64,000 bases of DNA from assembly GCF_003946115.1 (NCBI RefSeq), contig NZ_RHOH01000003.1, positions 228,376-292,375 of the forward strand, read 5' to 3'. Made by a program: the position numbers and the translations under genes. Numbering within the stretch: position 1 is the stretch's first letter; every line of letters begins with the position of its first letter. This document shows, piece after piece, positions 8,707 to 17,217 of the stretch. The notes under the pieces were generated by a model that had not been told where the DNA came from, searched no databases, and saw nothing but the letters and a program-made list of their open reading frames with translations. Origin of the DNA: Lacticaseibacillus daqingensis. Its GTDB lineage: Bacteria > Bacillota > Bacilli > Lactobacillales > Lactobacillaceae.

Positions 8707-9552
8707 CTACGCCTTTAACTTCGACGTGAGTTTATTCGATTCGACGATCAGATTCTGCAACTTTGGCATCTTGGCCTTCATCGTCCCGGAAAACAGGATA
8801 TCTGCGACCAGCATGGAGTGCACGCGCGAGGACAAAGCGGCAAGACGGACCAGGTGCTCTGTATGGGGGATGTACAAGGCGACGTCCGTCACCCGCGCCA
8901 GCGGGGAATCCGGATCACTCAACACACTGATGACCGGTGTGTGCCGTTTTCGAGCGGCCTCCGCACCGACGATCACTTCTTTGGTTAAGCCCGAGTACGA
9001 GAAGCAGACAATTACGTCTTTGGGCGTGCTTTGCATCGAGAACTCTAGGTTCATGTGCGTATCCGTCTCGTAAAAGGTAGTCTTACCGTATCGGTTAAGC
9101 CGGTGGTACAAGTCGTACGCAACCAGGCCAGACGTCCCGACCCCGAGCAGGTAAACGCGTTGCGCGTTGGCCAACAGCTGACAGGCCTCATCAATGGCCT
9201 GAATACTTAAGGTTTCGCGAATGCCTTGCGTGGACTCGCGATATAACTGAATGACCTTATCTTCGAGCGTCTCCGCCGTATCGTCCGGGCCGATGACCAA
9301 GTCAACGGCGTGGGAGTTGTATTCCACCTGCTGCGCGAGGTACACCCGCATTTCTTCCATGCCGCTATACCCTAGCACCCGGGCAAAACGCACGATGGTG
9401 GCGGCGCTTGCCCCGACCTGCTGCTCCAGGTCATGGGTGGACAGTTCAATGAACTGCTTAGGGTCTTTAAGCATGGCGTCCGCAATTTTCTTTTGGCCCT
9501 TACTTAACGCTTGGTATTGTTGATTGATCCGATCGAATAGAATAATAATCAC
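8707..9552 (-). CDS. MurR/RpiR family regulator of the PTS-murQ operon
   Basis: This 281-residue protein has an N-terminal winged helix (about residues 8-80, with HDLEQQVGASAATIVRFARVLGYSG) and a C-terminal SIS domain (about 125-260, YLLGVGTSGLVAYDL). It probably senses MurNAc 6-phosphate or GlcNAc 6-phosphate. It begins with GTG directly after the TAG stop of the PTS IIB gene, with no space between, so translation is probably coupled; the ribosome site is weak. murQ follows 26 bases later. The inverted repeats upstream of the operon promoter are candidate binding sites. Confidence 0.9.
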   Translation of the reverse strand: MIIILFDRINQQYQALSKGQKKIADAMLKDPKQFIELSTHDLEQQVGASAATIVRFARVLGYSGMEEMRVYLAQQVEYNSHAVDLVIGPDDTAETLEDKVIQLYRESTQGIRETLSIQAIDEACQLLANAQRVYLLGVGTSGLVAYDLYHRLNRYGKTTFYETDTHMNLEFSMQSTPKDVIVCFSYSGLTKEVIVGAEAARKRHTPVISVLSDPDSPLARVTDVALYIPHTEHLVRLAALSSRVHSMLVADILFSGTMKAKMPKLQNLIVESNKLTSKLKA

Positions 9553-10029
9553 CTAATTCATAAATGTTGTAATCGATGCATCACTCTCGTTAGGCACCAT
9601 TTGAGCGGTTATCTTGACACCAGATTGAATCAGTTCGTTGATATCGTCAACATCTTTTTGATCCAGGTACACCGAATTCTTGATCGGCTTCGCATCACCA
9701 TGAGGCGCAATGTTCCCAACGTTAAAGGCCTTAAGCCCAATTCCGCCGTCGATCAACGCCTTCATATCCGCAATGTTTTTGGTGATCAAGAAAGCGTGGT
9801 CGCCCTCATACTTCCCATTCGAAATGTTCGTGATCGCGCGGTTGATCCCGAGGATCGAGAGCTTCACGCCCACTGGCTTGGCCAGCTTGAGCGCGCCGAT
9901 CTGAAGTTCATCGTGGACCGCCTCATCATTGGCCACAATAATCCGATCCGCCCCGACCATCCGGGTCCACACGGTCGCAACTTGACCGTGGATCAATCGC
10001 TCATCTACACGTGCGCTTACTACTGTCAT
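9553..10029 (-). CDS. PTS system, mannose/sorbose-type IIB component
   Basis: This 158-residue cytosolic protein carries the phosphate from IIA to the sugar. The phospho-acceptor is His14 in DERLIHGQV, the hallmark of mannose-family IIB. It lies between the secreted nuclease-like gene and the RpiR regulator in the PTS-murQ operon. The matching IIC and IID genes are upstream in the same operon, but no IIA gene is present in the window. The phosphate donor must come from elsewhere, for example the housekeeping mannose PTS IIA. Confidence 0.95.
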   Translation of the reverse strand: MTVVSARVDERLIHGQVATVWTRMVGADRIIVANDEAVHDELQIGALKLAKPVGVKLSILGINRAITNISNGKYEGDHAFLITKNIADMKALIDGGIGLKAFNVGNIAPHGDAKPIKNSVYLDQKDVDDINELIQSGVKITAQMVPNESDASITTFMN

Positions 10030-10052
10030 GCAATCACCTCATTAATTCCTAG

Positions 10053-12008
10053 CTACTTTTCTACTGTCATCAAAATCCGTGCCTTGTACCGCGTGTCATT
10101 CTTCAGCGCGGCCGTAATTGTTGCCGTCCCCGCTGCCTTAAATTCAAGCTTACCATCCTTAACCGCCACGACACTCTCATCGGAGCTCTTCCAGGTCACT
10201 GCACTTGCATCCTGAGCTGGCTTGATCGAAACATTAGGGGTAACAGAGGTGCCAACCTTATGCTTTGCAGCAGTAGTGATTTCGAAGTGGTTAATTGGCG
10301 TCTTCTCGATCAGCTTAAAGTTGCTGATCTCGATCTTGCCACCATCCTGCTTTTCACTTCCTGCGAAATTCATCACCATGTTGAGATAGTGAATGTTTTC
10401 TGCCGTGTGAATCGCATATGTGTAGTGGTGTTTCTTAGTATCCTGACGAAGAATATCTGTGACATTTGCGTAATTGCTCATATCCACTTTCTTGTCAGCA
10501 TCAGATGGGAACAGGTCAAACGTAAACGGCGCTGTGTTGTCAGAGTTAGTCTGGTTGTCAAATGAAAGTTCATAGTCAGCGTTTGGCTTAACCGGAATGT
10601 TGTTAATGATCGCATGGCCGGTTTCGTCTACGGTCCCGTTATCCTGAACGCCTACGTTCTGACCCTTCGCTTGAACCAGCACGCTACCATTGGACTGCGC
10701 TTCGACAGGAAGTCCACTCAGAATGTTCGCGTCAGAGAGAACTGCCTTTGCAACGCCGGCCTTTTTGCCGAAGATTTGCCATTCCTTGATGGAGTAGCCA
10801 TAGAGCTTCAGTGCATCAGTCTGATCAAGCCCATTAAGTTGCAGGCGAACGTAGGTCACGTCATCCCGATTGATGTTGACTGTATCACCCGTCTGATTTG
10901 CAGCAACCGTATCATAAGTGTTGCCGTCCTTTGAGACTTGAACGTCATAACTGGTTGCTTTGTTTGCACCCCAGATCAGCTTCATGTTTGTCAGATCGTA
11001 TGGTTGATCCAACCGCATGGTAAGAGCTTCCTTCGTATCTGGCTTTGCATTGATCGCGGATTCCCAATCGGTGTCCACGCTGCCATCAACTGCCATTGCA
11101 GGCTGCATCACTTGTTGGTTGGCTTTCTCGTAAGACGAGGTCGCGGTGACATCCTGACCTAATGCAACGTTATTCGTCACGCCGGTCGGCTTCTTATCCA
11201 GCAGTTGAAGCGAGGAGTACATCATGTAGTGATCAGACAAGTCGCTATTCACAACTTCGGTCTTCTTCACCTTCATGTTCTTAGTCACGATAATGTTGTC
11301 GACGGTACAAACCTTCATCCCAGGATCTACTAACCGGAACGTGTTGTAGAACGCATCCTGACCATTAATAACTTGGTAATTGTTCTTAAACATCGCGAAT
11401 TCATAAACGTTACTATCCGCGTTAAAGTCACCCAGTATTACCTTATAAGGAGTTTTGTCTGCGTTGATCCGTTCCATGATTTGGAACAGTTGACGCTTGC
11501 GCAGCTTAGTCGACTCAAAGCTTAAGTGTGTGTTGTAAATCGCAACGCGCTTATTGCCAACCTTCACAACGTTACGTTCCAAGGTCTTTGTCGCAAAGAC
11601 ACCTGAACTATCGATTGGCACGGCACTACCTTGCTCAAATGGGCGATTAGAGATCGTCCCAATCCCGAATTCACCGTTAGCAAAGTCGCGGCCCCGTGAA
11701 AATTCGTGGTAAGGATAATCCTTCCCCTTAAAGATGGACATCATGTCAAAGTCGTTACGATCGTTGTTAACGTCAACCTCTTGCATCCCAACAACATCGA
11801 TGTTGTACTTCTTAAATTGCGCCGCCATCTTGGCACCATTTGGGTTGTCCTTACTATCAATGTTATACGTTGCAATGTTGATTGTATCATCGCTAGTCTT
11901 TTTTGCCGTGCTCGTTTGTGAGCTTGGCGTATCCAGACCTTTACCCATGAAGACGAGGACGAAGAAGCCCACGACCACACCAGCAATAATCTTAATTGCT
12001 TTTTTCAA
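10053..12008 (-). CDS. Secreted or membrane-anchored endonuclease/exonuclease/phosphatase-family protein with discoidin and Ig-like domains
   Basis: This 651-residue protein starts with a positively charged and hydrophobic segment (residues 2-23), probably an uncleaved anchor. Residues about 43-270 form an endonuclease/exonuclease/phosphatase fold with the metal ligand Glu in VGMQEVD, the GDFNADS motif and the catalytic SDHY. Residues about 285-410 look like an F5/8 type C (discoidin) sugar-binding domain. Residues about 430-570 look like another beta-sandwich, and the last 75 form a bacterial Ig-like (BIG2) domain. It lies inside a PTS operon between IID and IIB, which is unusual. It may cut a phosphodiester-linked or wall-associated glycan. 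Base composition is visibly more AT-rich than in the neighbours, which suggests transfer. Confidence 0.85.
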   Translation of the reverse strand: MKKAIKIIAGVVVGFFVLVFMGKGLDTPSSQTSTAKKTSDDTINIATYNIDSKDNPNGAKMAAQFKKYNIDVVGMQEVDVNNDRNDFDMMSIFKGKDYPYHEFSRGRDFANGEFGIGTISNRPFEQGSAVPIDSSGVFATKTLERNVVKVGNKRVAIYNTHLSFESTKLRKRQLFQIMERINADKTPYKVILGDFNADSNVYEFAMFKNNYQVINGQDAFYNTFRLVDPGMKVCTVDNIIVTKNMKVKKTEVVNSDLSDHYMMYSSLQLLDKKPTGVTNNVALGQDVTATSSYEKANQQVMQPAMAVDGSVDTDWESAINAKPDTKEALTMRLDQPYDLTNMKLIWGANKATSYDVQVSKDGNTYDTVAANQTGDTVNINRDDVTYVRLQLNGLDQTDALKLYGYSIKEWQIFGKKAGVAKAVLSDANILSGLPVEAQSNGSVLVQAKGQNVGVQDNGTVDETGHAIINNIPVKPNADYELSFDNQTNSDNTAPFTFDLFPSDADKKVDMSNYANVTDILRQDTKKHHYTYAIHTAENIHYLNMVMNFAGSEKQDGGKIEISNFKLIEKTPINHFEITTAAKHKVGTSVTPNVSIKPAQDASAVTWKSSDESVVAVKDGKLEFKAAGTATITAALKNDTRYKARILMTVEK

Positions 12009-12042
12009 AATACTTCCTCCACTTTCAAAGGTTCCCTATCCT

Positions 12043-12858
12043 TTAAATCAGGCCACCAAACCAAGCAAGGATCGGTTGAAGGTTACCCAAGAACATCCCA
12101 AGTGCAATCAGCACAAAAATCAACTTGGTCGAGTTCATCTTCTTCTTGCCTAACAGCCAGTAGGAGAAAAGAACGATCACAAGTGGTAACAGCGCTGGCA
12201 GAATCGTATTCAGCTGATCCTGCACGTTGAGTGTTACCTTCCCCATCTTGTACTTGAGGTCTAACGTGAATGCGACAACCGAAGGAATCAATGCACCGAC
12301 CACTGTCAGCCCTAAGATCGAAGCTGCATTGGTCAAGGACTTCATCTGCCCAGCAAAATCGGTTGCCAAGCGGGTCCCCTGTTCATAACCAATGTTTGTG
12401 AACCAGTAACGCACCCACAGAAGCAGCAAGCCACCAATAATTGGCAAAAGCAATCCAATTGGCGAACCTGAGAGCGCCATGTATGAGGAAATCGAGAAGA
12501 CGATCGTCCGGTAAATCGCCAAGAAAATGGTGTCCCCGACTCCAGCGAACGGTCCCATTAGCCCGGTCTTCAGACCAACGATGGCATTTTCATCCTGCAT
12601 CCCAGTCTTCTCTTCGATCCCGATATCCGCCCCAATGATCAGGTGAGACATCGGCTGACTCGTGTTGAAATAGCCCAGGTGCGTCCGCAGTGCTTTCTTC
12701 ATGTCCTCGGAGCCATTCTTGTACAGCTTCTTCAGAACAGGCATCATGACCCAAGAGTAGCCCAGCCCCTGCATTCGTTCGTAGTTCCAGCCCCATTGAA
12801 GGCCGAAGATGTTGCGCAGGTATACCTTGTTAATATCTTTTTTATCCAGCTTAGTCAT
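12043..12858 (-). CDS. PTS system, mannose-type IID component
   Basis: This 271-residue membrane subunit pairs with IIC in mannose-family transporters. The start MTKLDKKDINKVYLRNIFGL and the stretch GDTIFLAIYRTI are typical of IID. The ATG at 12858 overlaps the end of the IIC gene by eight bases and is preceded by GAGGTGG, so it is preferred to the longer frame. It belongs to the IIC-IID-nuclease-IIB-RpiR-murQ operon. Confidence 0.95.
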   Translation of the reverse strand: MTKLDKKDINKVYLRNIFGLQWGWNYERMQGLGYSWVMMPVLKKLYKNGSEDMKKALRTHLGYFNTSQPMSHLIIGADIGIEEKTGMQDENAIVGLKTGLMGPFAGVGDTIFLAIYRTIVFSISSYMALSGSPIGLLLPIIGGLLLLWVRYWFTNIGYEQGTRLATDFAGQMKSLTNAASILGLTVVGALIPSVVAFTLDLKYKMGKVTLNVQDQLNTILPALLPLVIVLFSYWLLGKKKMNSTKLIFVLIALGMFLGNLQPILAWFGGLI

Positions 12859-13666
12859 CGATTTCCACCTCGTCATCATCGTCTTGATCAGAAGTATCAG
12901 TCGTCGTGCCAGCCGCTGCCGGTGCCGCTGCCTGCTTCGTGCCAAACATCATGTAGATGCCGGCCATCGCAAGCCCGATCAGCGCAACCCCAAGAATGGA
13001 GAAGGTCTTGCTGAAGTACGCCATGAAGACAAACCCGACAATAAAGAACGGCCAGTAGTTCTTGAGCGGCAGATACCGCATCAAGATGGCGATCCCCATC
13101 GCTGGCAGGATCATCCCGGCCGTCTTGAGGCCAAGCATGAACCACTGCGGGATGAAGCTGTTGATCGCATTGACCACGGACTGACCAAAGACCAGTCCGA
13201 CTACCACTGGAATGACACGCGACAGGATCCACGGAATCGTGCCCCACACGTTCTGGCGTTCAACCCCGTTGGCATCACCTTGCTCGGCAAAGCGATCAGC
13301 GCGGTGCTGGAAGAACGTGTTCGTCATTCGGGCCAAAATATCCAGCTGGGTGAGCAGCAGGCCAATCGGCACGGCCAACCCGATCCCGTATTCAGCGCCC
13401 TTACCGGCAATGATGGCATAAGCCGTCCCCATGATGGAGCCGGTCAAAAAGTCTGGCACGGTGGCGCCACCATAAGTCGCAACCCCTAACGTCATCAATT
13501 GCAATGTTGCGCCAACGATAAGTCCGGTCTTAAGGTCACCCATAATCAAGCCGGTGATTGCGCCACCAAACAATGGTGAATAAGGTCCGATTTGAATTGA
13601 AATCTGGTCTAGCACCGCAATGGAAACATAAATGCTAAGTACAACAATAATTAAAACTGAGACCAT
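12851..13666 (-). CDS. PTS system, mannose/sorbose-type IIC component
   Basis: This 271-residue permease is the first gene of the operon. The N-terminal hydrophobic helix and QIGPYSPLFGGAITGLIMGD are family signatures, as is TLGVATYGGATVPDFLTGSI. The C-terminus ends in a strongly acidic tail (residues 255-271, rich in Asp and Glu), which overlaps the IID start. The ATG at 13666 follows AGGAGG. Transcription starts from a promoter with a cre-like site between its -35 and -10. Confidence 0.95.
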   Translation of the reverse strand: MVSVLIIVVLSIYVSIAVLDQISIQIGPYSPLFGGAITGLIMGDLKTGLIVGATLQLMTLGVATYGGATVPDFLTGSIMGTAYAIIAGKGAEYGIGLAVPIGLLLTQLDILARMTNTFFQHRADRFAEQGDANGVERQNVWGTIPWILSRVIPVVVGLVFGQSVVNAINSFIPQWFMLGLKTAGMILPAMGIAILMRYLPLKNYWPFFIVGFVFMAYFSKTFSILGVALIGLAMAGIYMMFGTKQAAAPAAAGTTTDTSDQDDDDEVEIDD

Positions 13667-13703
13667 GTTTACATCCTCCTTGAACAATTTGAAGTACAAG
13701 GCA

Positions 13704-13732
13704 AGTGTAGGCGGAAGCGTTTTACTATGCAA
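13704..13732 (-). promoter_or_regulatory. Promoter of the PTS-murQ operon with an internal cre-like site
   Basis: On the minus strand TTGCAT (13732-13727) and TACACT (13709-13704) are 17 bases apart, 38 bases before the IIC start. The spacer contains the cre-like sequence CGGAAGCGTTTTAC (13712-13725), so binding of CcpA would block RNA polymerase directly. Confidence 0.7.
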
Positions 13733-13766
13733 TGATTTTTCCTTTTAAAAAACAAATAACTTAATT

Positions 13767-13785
13767 AAGGAAATTACGTTTCCTT
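13767..13785. promoter_or_regulatory. Inverted repeat upstream of the PTS-murQ promoter
   Basis: AAGGAAATTACGTTTCCTT has seven-base arms and a five-base centre. It lies about 35 bases upstream of the -35, where an activating RpiR-type protein could bind. The binding protein is a guess. Confidence 0.4.
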
Positions 13786-13978
13786 CTTTTGAAATGGCCA
13801 TTTATCAGTTCCAACGCGTTAATGACAGAGTCACAACCCTAACATATGCTTAACTACATGCACATTTCGAGTTTGATACCGCCCCAACATATCTTTTCAC
13901 TCACGTGTCTTGCCGTCCGTGTCTTGACCAAATAGGAACTACTGGGCGTCTCGATATGAAACGGTAATTCCTTAACAA

Positions 13979-13994
13979 ATGTAACATGTTACAT
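13979..13994. promoter_or_regulatory. Perfect 16-bp palindrome in the long intergenic region
   Basis: ATGTAACATGTTACAT is a perfect palindrome in the 850-base gap between the PTS operon and the brnQ leader. It is about 250 bases from the nearest promoter of the PTS operon and 130 from that of brnQ. It looks like a repressor or redox-regulator operator, but its target is unclear. Nothing else gene-like is seen between 13740 and 14120. Confidence 0.35.
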
Positions 13995-14123
13995 ATTTAG
14001 AAATTTCATTTCTTATGGTTCTAACTATTTTTAGCGACAGCGCTTTATAAAGACAGACTCTTCAGATCAACCCTGACACCACGTAATCTAACCCCAGTAA
14101 CTGTGCATATGCTAAAAAATCCC

Positions 14124-14151
14124 TTGACACCTCAATTTCTCATGGTAAACT
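14124..14151 (+). promoter_or_regulatory. Promoter of the brnQ T-box transcript
   Basis: TTGACA (14124-14129) and TAAACT (14146-14151) are separated by 16 bases and lie just before the T-box leader. Confidence 0.75.
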
Positions 14152-14159
14152 CATTATCA

Positions 14160-14428
14160 ACAAACCAAAATGCAACGAGAAAGACCAGTAGTCGTCCCAA
14201 CGTTTTCAGCGAGCTTCGGTAGGTGTGAGGAAGCAGGCGTGGCGCGATGAATATCCCTTTCGAGCAGGGCACCGAATTAAGTAACGTGCCATGGGGACAC
14301 CCATTATCGTGTACGCGTATCGCCTGCGGGCCGTACGTATTGAGGCCGGCGCGGTGACGCGCTGGCGATGACAAGGTGGTAACGTGCACAGGCACCCTTG
14401 GATCCAGATGGATCTAAGGGTGTTTTTT
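14160..14428 (+). promoter_or_regulatory. T-box leader, probably isoleucine-specific
   Basis: The leader has the order expected of a T-box riboswitch. A 5' stem I begins around 14170, with an AGTA-containing internal region and the distal loop near 14217-14230. A GAATATCCC internal loop offers ATC (14253-14255) as the specifier codon for isoleucine. The conserved T-box sequence AAGGTGGTAACGTG lies at 14373-14386, followed by a terminator hairpin. Uncharged tRNA-Ile should stabilise the antiterminator and allow expression of brnQ. The codon reading is inferred from loop position and agrees with the branched-chain substrate; TAT would be the overlapping alternative. Confidence 0.85.
14393..14428 (+). 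terminator. T-box regulated terminator
   Basis: The arm 14393-14405 pairs with 14410-14422 around the loop AGAT with one wobble, followed by six T. It competes with the T-box antiterminator. Confidence 0.88.
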
Positions 14429-14519
14429 GTTGCAAATAAAGGAGATGGTGACCAAATGGAAAGTGACATTGCCCCGATTATGAACCGCCACTCAACGCCA
14501 ATTTTCTGGAGGAAACCTA

Positions 14520-15905
14520 ATGGACAAACTTGTTGATAAAAAACTGAGCACCAAAGATTACGTCGTGGTTGCATCGATGCTGTTCGGCCTGTTCTTCGGG
14601 GCCGGTAACCTGATTTTCCCGTTGCACCTCGGCCAGCTGGCCGGAGGCAACTGGGTGCCAGCGGCCTTGGGCTTTCTGGTGACCGCGGTCGTCTTGCCCC
14701 TGTTGTCCGTGCTGGCCGTGTCGGCGATGCACGCGGAAGGGGTTTATGACATCGGCCGACCGCTGGGCAAATGGTTCGCAGTCCTGTTTATGGTCCTGAT
14801 CCACTTGACCATCGGCCCGCTGTTCGGGACGCCGCGGACGGCCACGGTCTCCTTCACTACCGGGATCGCCCCGATGTTGCCGCAAAACTTGCAGACGGTC
14901 GGCCTGCTGATCTTCTCTGCTTTGTTCTTCGGCGCCGCATTCCTGCTGTCTTACAAGGAACAAAATATCGCCAGCGCCGTTGGTAAGGCACTGAATCCCC
15001 TGTTCTTGGTGCTGCTGTTCTTCGTCTTCTTCTTTGGATTCACCCATTCGATGGGCGCCGCCGGCAGTCAGGCCGCAACGACGGGCTACCACACGGTTGG
15101 GGCCGGCTTCTTCAACGGTTTTCTGCAGGGGTATAACACGATGGATGCCTTGGCCGGGCTGGCCTTTGGGGTCACGGTCGTCACAGCGGTGCGGGGGCTG
15201 GGCCTGCACCGGCAAAGCGCCGTTTCCGCCGTCACAGCCAAGGCCGGTGTACTGGCGACCAGCATGATCGGGTTGGTTTACCTGTTCTTGATCGTGTTGG
15301 GCGCCAAGTCGCTGGCGAACTTTAAGGTTTCCGCAGAAGGCGGCACCGCGTTCAACCAGATCGTGACCTACTACTTCGGCACCGCAGGCCACGCACTGCT
15401 GGCCACGCTGTTGACCGTCACCTGCCTGACGACCGCCGTGGGGTTGGTTGCCGCGTTTGCTCAGGATTTTCATAAGCACTTCCCGATGCTGAGCTATGTC
15501 CAGTGGCTGGTGCTGATGAGCTTCGCCAGCTTCTTGACCGCCAACTTTGGCCTGGCAACCATCATTGCCTGGTCCACGCCGATGCTGATGTTCCTCTACC
15601 CGTTCGCGATGGTGCTGATCCTGCTGTCCGTCACCGGGAACCTGTTCCATCACGATCCGGTTGTTTACGGCTTCGTTGTCGGCTTCACCACACTGCCTGC
15701 TTTGTTCGACATGGTGGCCTCCTTCCCGGCCGTGGTGAGTCAAAGTGGCTTTGGGCTGGCGCTGACCCACTTCCGTGACGCCTACTTGCCGTTTGCCAGC
15801 CTCGGCATGGGCTGGGTCGTGCCCGCCGTGGTCGGCCTGGCGTTGGGCCTGGGCGTCCACGTCTACCGGCAACGGGCCGCAAGTAGCGCCGTTGAATCGA
15901 ACTAA
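14520..15905 (+). CDS. brnQ: Branched-chain amino acid transport system carrier protein
   Basis: This 461-residue sodium-coupled symporter takes up isoleucine, leucine and valine. The N-terminus MDKLVDKKLSTKDYVVVASMLFGLFFGAGNLIFP is the LIVCS family hallmark, and about twelve transmembrane segments follow. The ATG at 14520 is preceded by GGAGG. Expression is controlled by the T-box upstream, so the gene is made when charged tRNA-Ile is scarce. A 26-codon open frame with its own GGAG (14456-14536) overlaps the start. A repeat element follows the stop. Confidence 0.96.
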   Translation: MDKLVDKKLSTKDYVVVASMLFGLFFGAGNLIFPLHLGQLAGGNWVPAALGFLVTAVVLPLLSVLAVSAMHAEGVYDIGRPLGKWFAVLFMVLIHLTIGPLFGTPRTATVSFTTGIAPMLPQNLQTVGLLIFSALFFGAAFLLSYKEQNIASAVGKALNPLFLVLLFFVFFFGFTHSMGAAGSQAATTGYHTVGAGFFNGFLQGYNTMDALAGLAFGVTVVTAVRGLGLHRQSAVSAVTAKAGVLATSMIGLVYLFLIVLGAKSLANFKVSAEGGTAFNQIVTYYFGTAGHALLATLLTVTCLTTAVGLVAAFAQDFHKHFPMLSYVQWLVLMSFASFLTANFGLATIIAWSTPMLMFLYPFAMVLILLSVTGNLFHHDPVVYGFVVGFTTLPALFDMVASFPAVVSQSGFGLALTHFRDAYLPFASLGMGWVVPAVVGLALGLGVHVYRQRAASSAVESN

Positions 15906-15913
15906 CTGTTGAA

Positions 15914-16169
15914 AGGCTGGGACAAAATGCGATTTTAGCCCAGTGTATAAGCAAGCAGCCCCGCAAAACCTGCACTTAGGTTTTGTGGGGCTGCTTGCTT
16001 ATACGGCCTGCTCTTCGTTGGAACGCAGTGAGTTACGCGCAGACATACGTTAGGACGCCTTGCTGCGGCGTTCGGCATAGCCGGACGAAAGCAAGGGCGG
16101 CGCATTTTGGGTCGTTCTATTCTGAAATAGTCGTAATTCATTCTTGGGCCGTTAATGACGTCCCAGCCT
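15914..16169. repeat. Repeat element copy 1 with inverted terminal repeats
   Basis: The element is bounded by AGGCTGGGAC (15914-15923) and its exact complement GTCCCAGCCT (16160-16169). Inside is a long hairpin with arms around GTATAAGCAAGCAGCCCC and GGGGCTGCTTGCTTATAC, then GCATTTTGGGTCGTTCTATTCTGAAATAGTCG and TTCATTCTTGGGCCGTTAAT-like sequence. The same blocks occur at 35910-36093. This copy carries about 75 extra bases after the hairpin. No gene is seen inside, so it looks like a miniature mobile element or dispersed intergenic repeat. Confidence 0.8.
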
Positions 16170-16248
16170 CATTTTCGTGCGAGGCGCATTAGTTGTCTTT
16201 CCCGCCTCAGACGCTTATGGTGAAGACAACGCTAGTGGAGGTGACGCC

Positions 16249-17031
16249 ATGTCTCAACTGATTGCAACTGATGTGTTCTATGACGAGCCGCACGGTTTGG
16301 CGGTTGACCTGTACCAACCCAACGAACCGGCCAAGGGCGGCGTGATCCTGATCCACGGGGGTGGCTGGTTCCAAGGGGACAAGCGCAAGGACGCGGACTG
16401 GGCCGAGCGGCTCGCAGCCGCGGGCTTCTTTGTGTTGGCGCCTAACTATCGCTTGGCCAAAACCGCCCCCTACCCGGCCCCGCTGGATGATATGGCAACC
16501 CTTTTGACCTGGTGCCGTGCGCATGATCTGCCGTTTCCCAGCGCGCACCTCGCTGCGGTGGGCGCTAGCGCCGGCGGTAACATGGCCGTTGAGCTCGGTA
16601 TTCGCTATGGGCTGCCCGTGGTGTCGCTATCCGGCATCCTCGACATCGCGCCGTGGCTTGAGGCGCACCCCGACGTCGTACTGGTGCCGCGCGATCCCGA
16701 AGGCAGCGCGCACCGGGCCAGCGCCACCCTCAACCAGGCGGGTACGGACCCCGGGTTTTATAAGTGGTTCATCACCAACTACCTGCCAGACCCAACACTG
16801 TACGCCTCGGCCACCCCGGCGCCACGCGTCAACGCCACCACCGGCCCGATGTTTCTGGCCAACTCGCTGGCCGAATTCGTGCCGATGAGTGGCGTCTTGC
16901 AAATGGCCACGGCGCTCACCGCGGCCAGCGTGCCGTTCACCCTCCAAGCCATGCCAGGTAGCGCGCACGGCAAGGGCTACCTTGACGCGGTGTTTGCCGA
17001 CACGGTGCAGTTTTTGACCGAAACCATCTGA
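16249..17031 (+). CDS. Alpha/beta hydrolase (esterase/lipase, HSL-like)
   Basis: This 260-residue hydrolase has the oxyanion-hole motif HGGG at residues 36-39 and the nucleophile elbow GASAGG with Ser108. A C-terminal GSAHGKGY supplies the likely catalytic His. No signal peptide is seen, so it is cytosolic. The ATG at 16249 has GGAGG upstream; the longer frame would start inside the repeat element. Similar proteins cleave short acyl or aryl esters. It stands alone between a repeat and a terminator. Confidence 0.88.
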   Translation: MSQLIATDVFYDEPHGLAVDLYQPNEPAKGGVILIHGGGWFQGDKRKDADWAERLAAAGFFVLAPNYRLAKTAPYPAPLDDMATLLTWCRAHDLPFPSAHLAAVGASAGGNMAVELGIRYGLPVVSLSGILDIAPWLEAHPDVVLVPRDPEGSAHRASATLNQAGTDPGFYKWFITNYLPDPTLYASATPAPRVNATTGPMFLANSLAEFVPMSGVLQMATALTAASVPFTLQAMPGSAHGKGYLDAVFADTVQFLTETI

Positions 17032-17121
17032 TGAACGCAACCATGCCAAGATTAATGAACGGCTCAAGATTGATCACACCGATCCCAGCATAGTACGACG
17101 CAAGACGCAACGCCCTTGCCA

Positions 17122-17179
17122 TATAAGACGGTCCCCATATCAAACCTAAGTACGGGTTTGTCATGGGGACCGTCTTATA
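17122..17179. terminator. Bidirectional terminator after the hydrolase and glycosyltransferase genes
   Basis: A 17-bp outer stem (17122-17138 with 17163-17179) encloses a smaller CAAACC/GGTTTG stem. The two flanking genes converge on it. Confidence 0.75.
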
Positions 17180-17217
17180 CGCTGGGCGCAAGCGCGTTTT
17201 GCCTCAGCCGCTTCACA

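Noticed and set aside
14517..15872. Minus-strand frame of 451 codons opposite brnQ
   Set aside because: It is the complement of the brnQ frame, rich in Gln, His and Gly, and has no start signal. BrnQ is a certain gene there.
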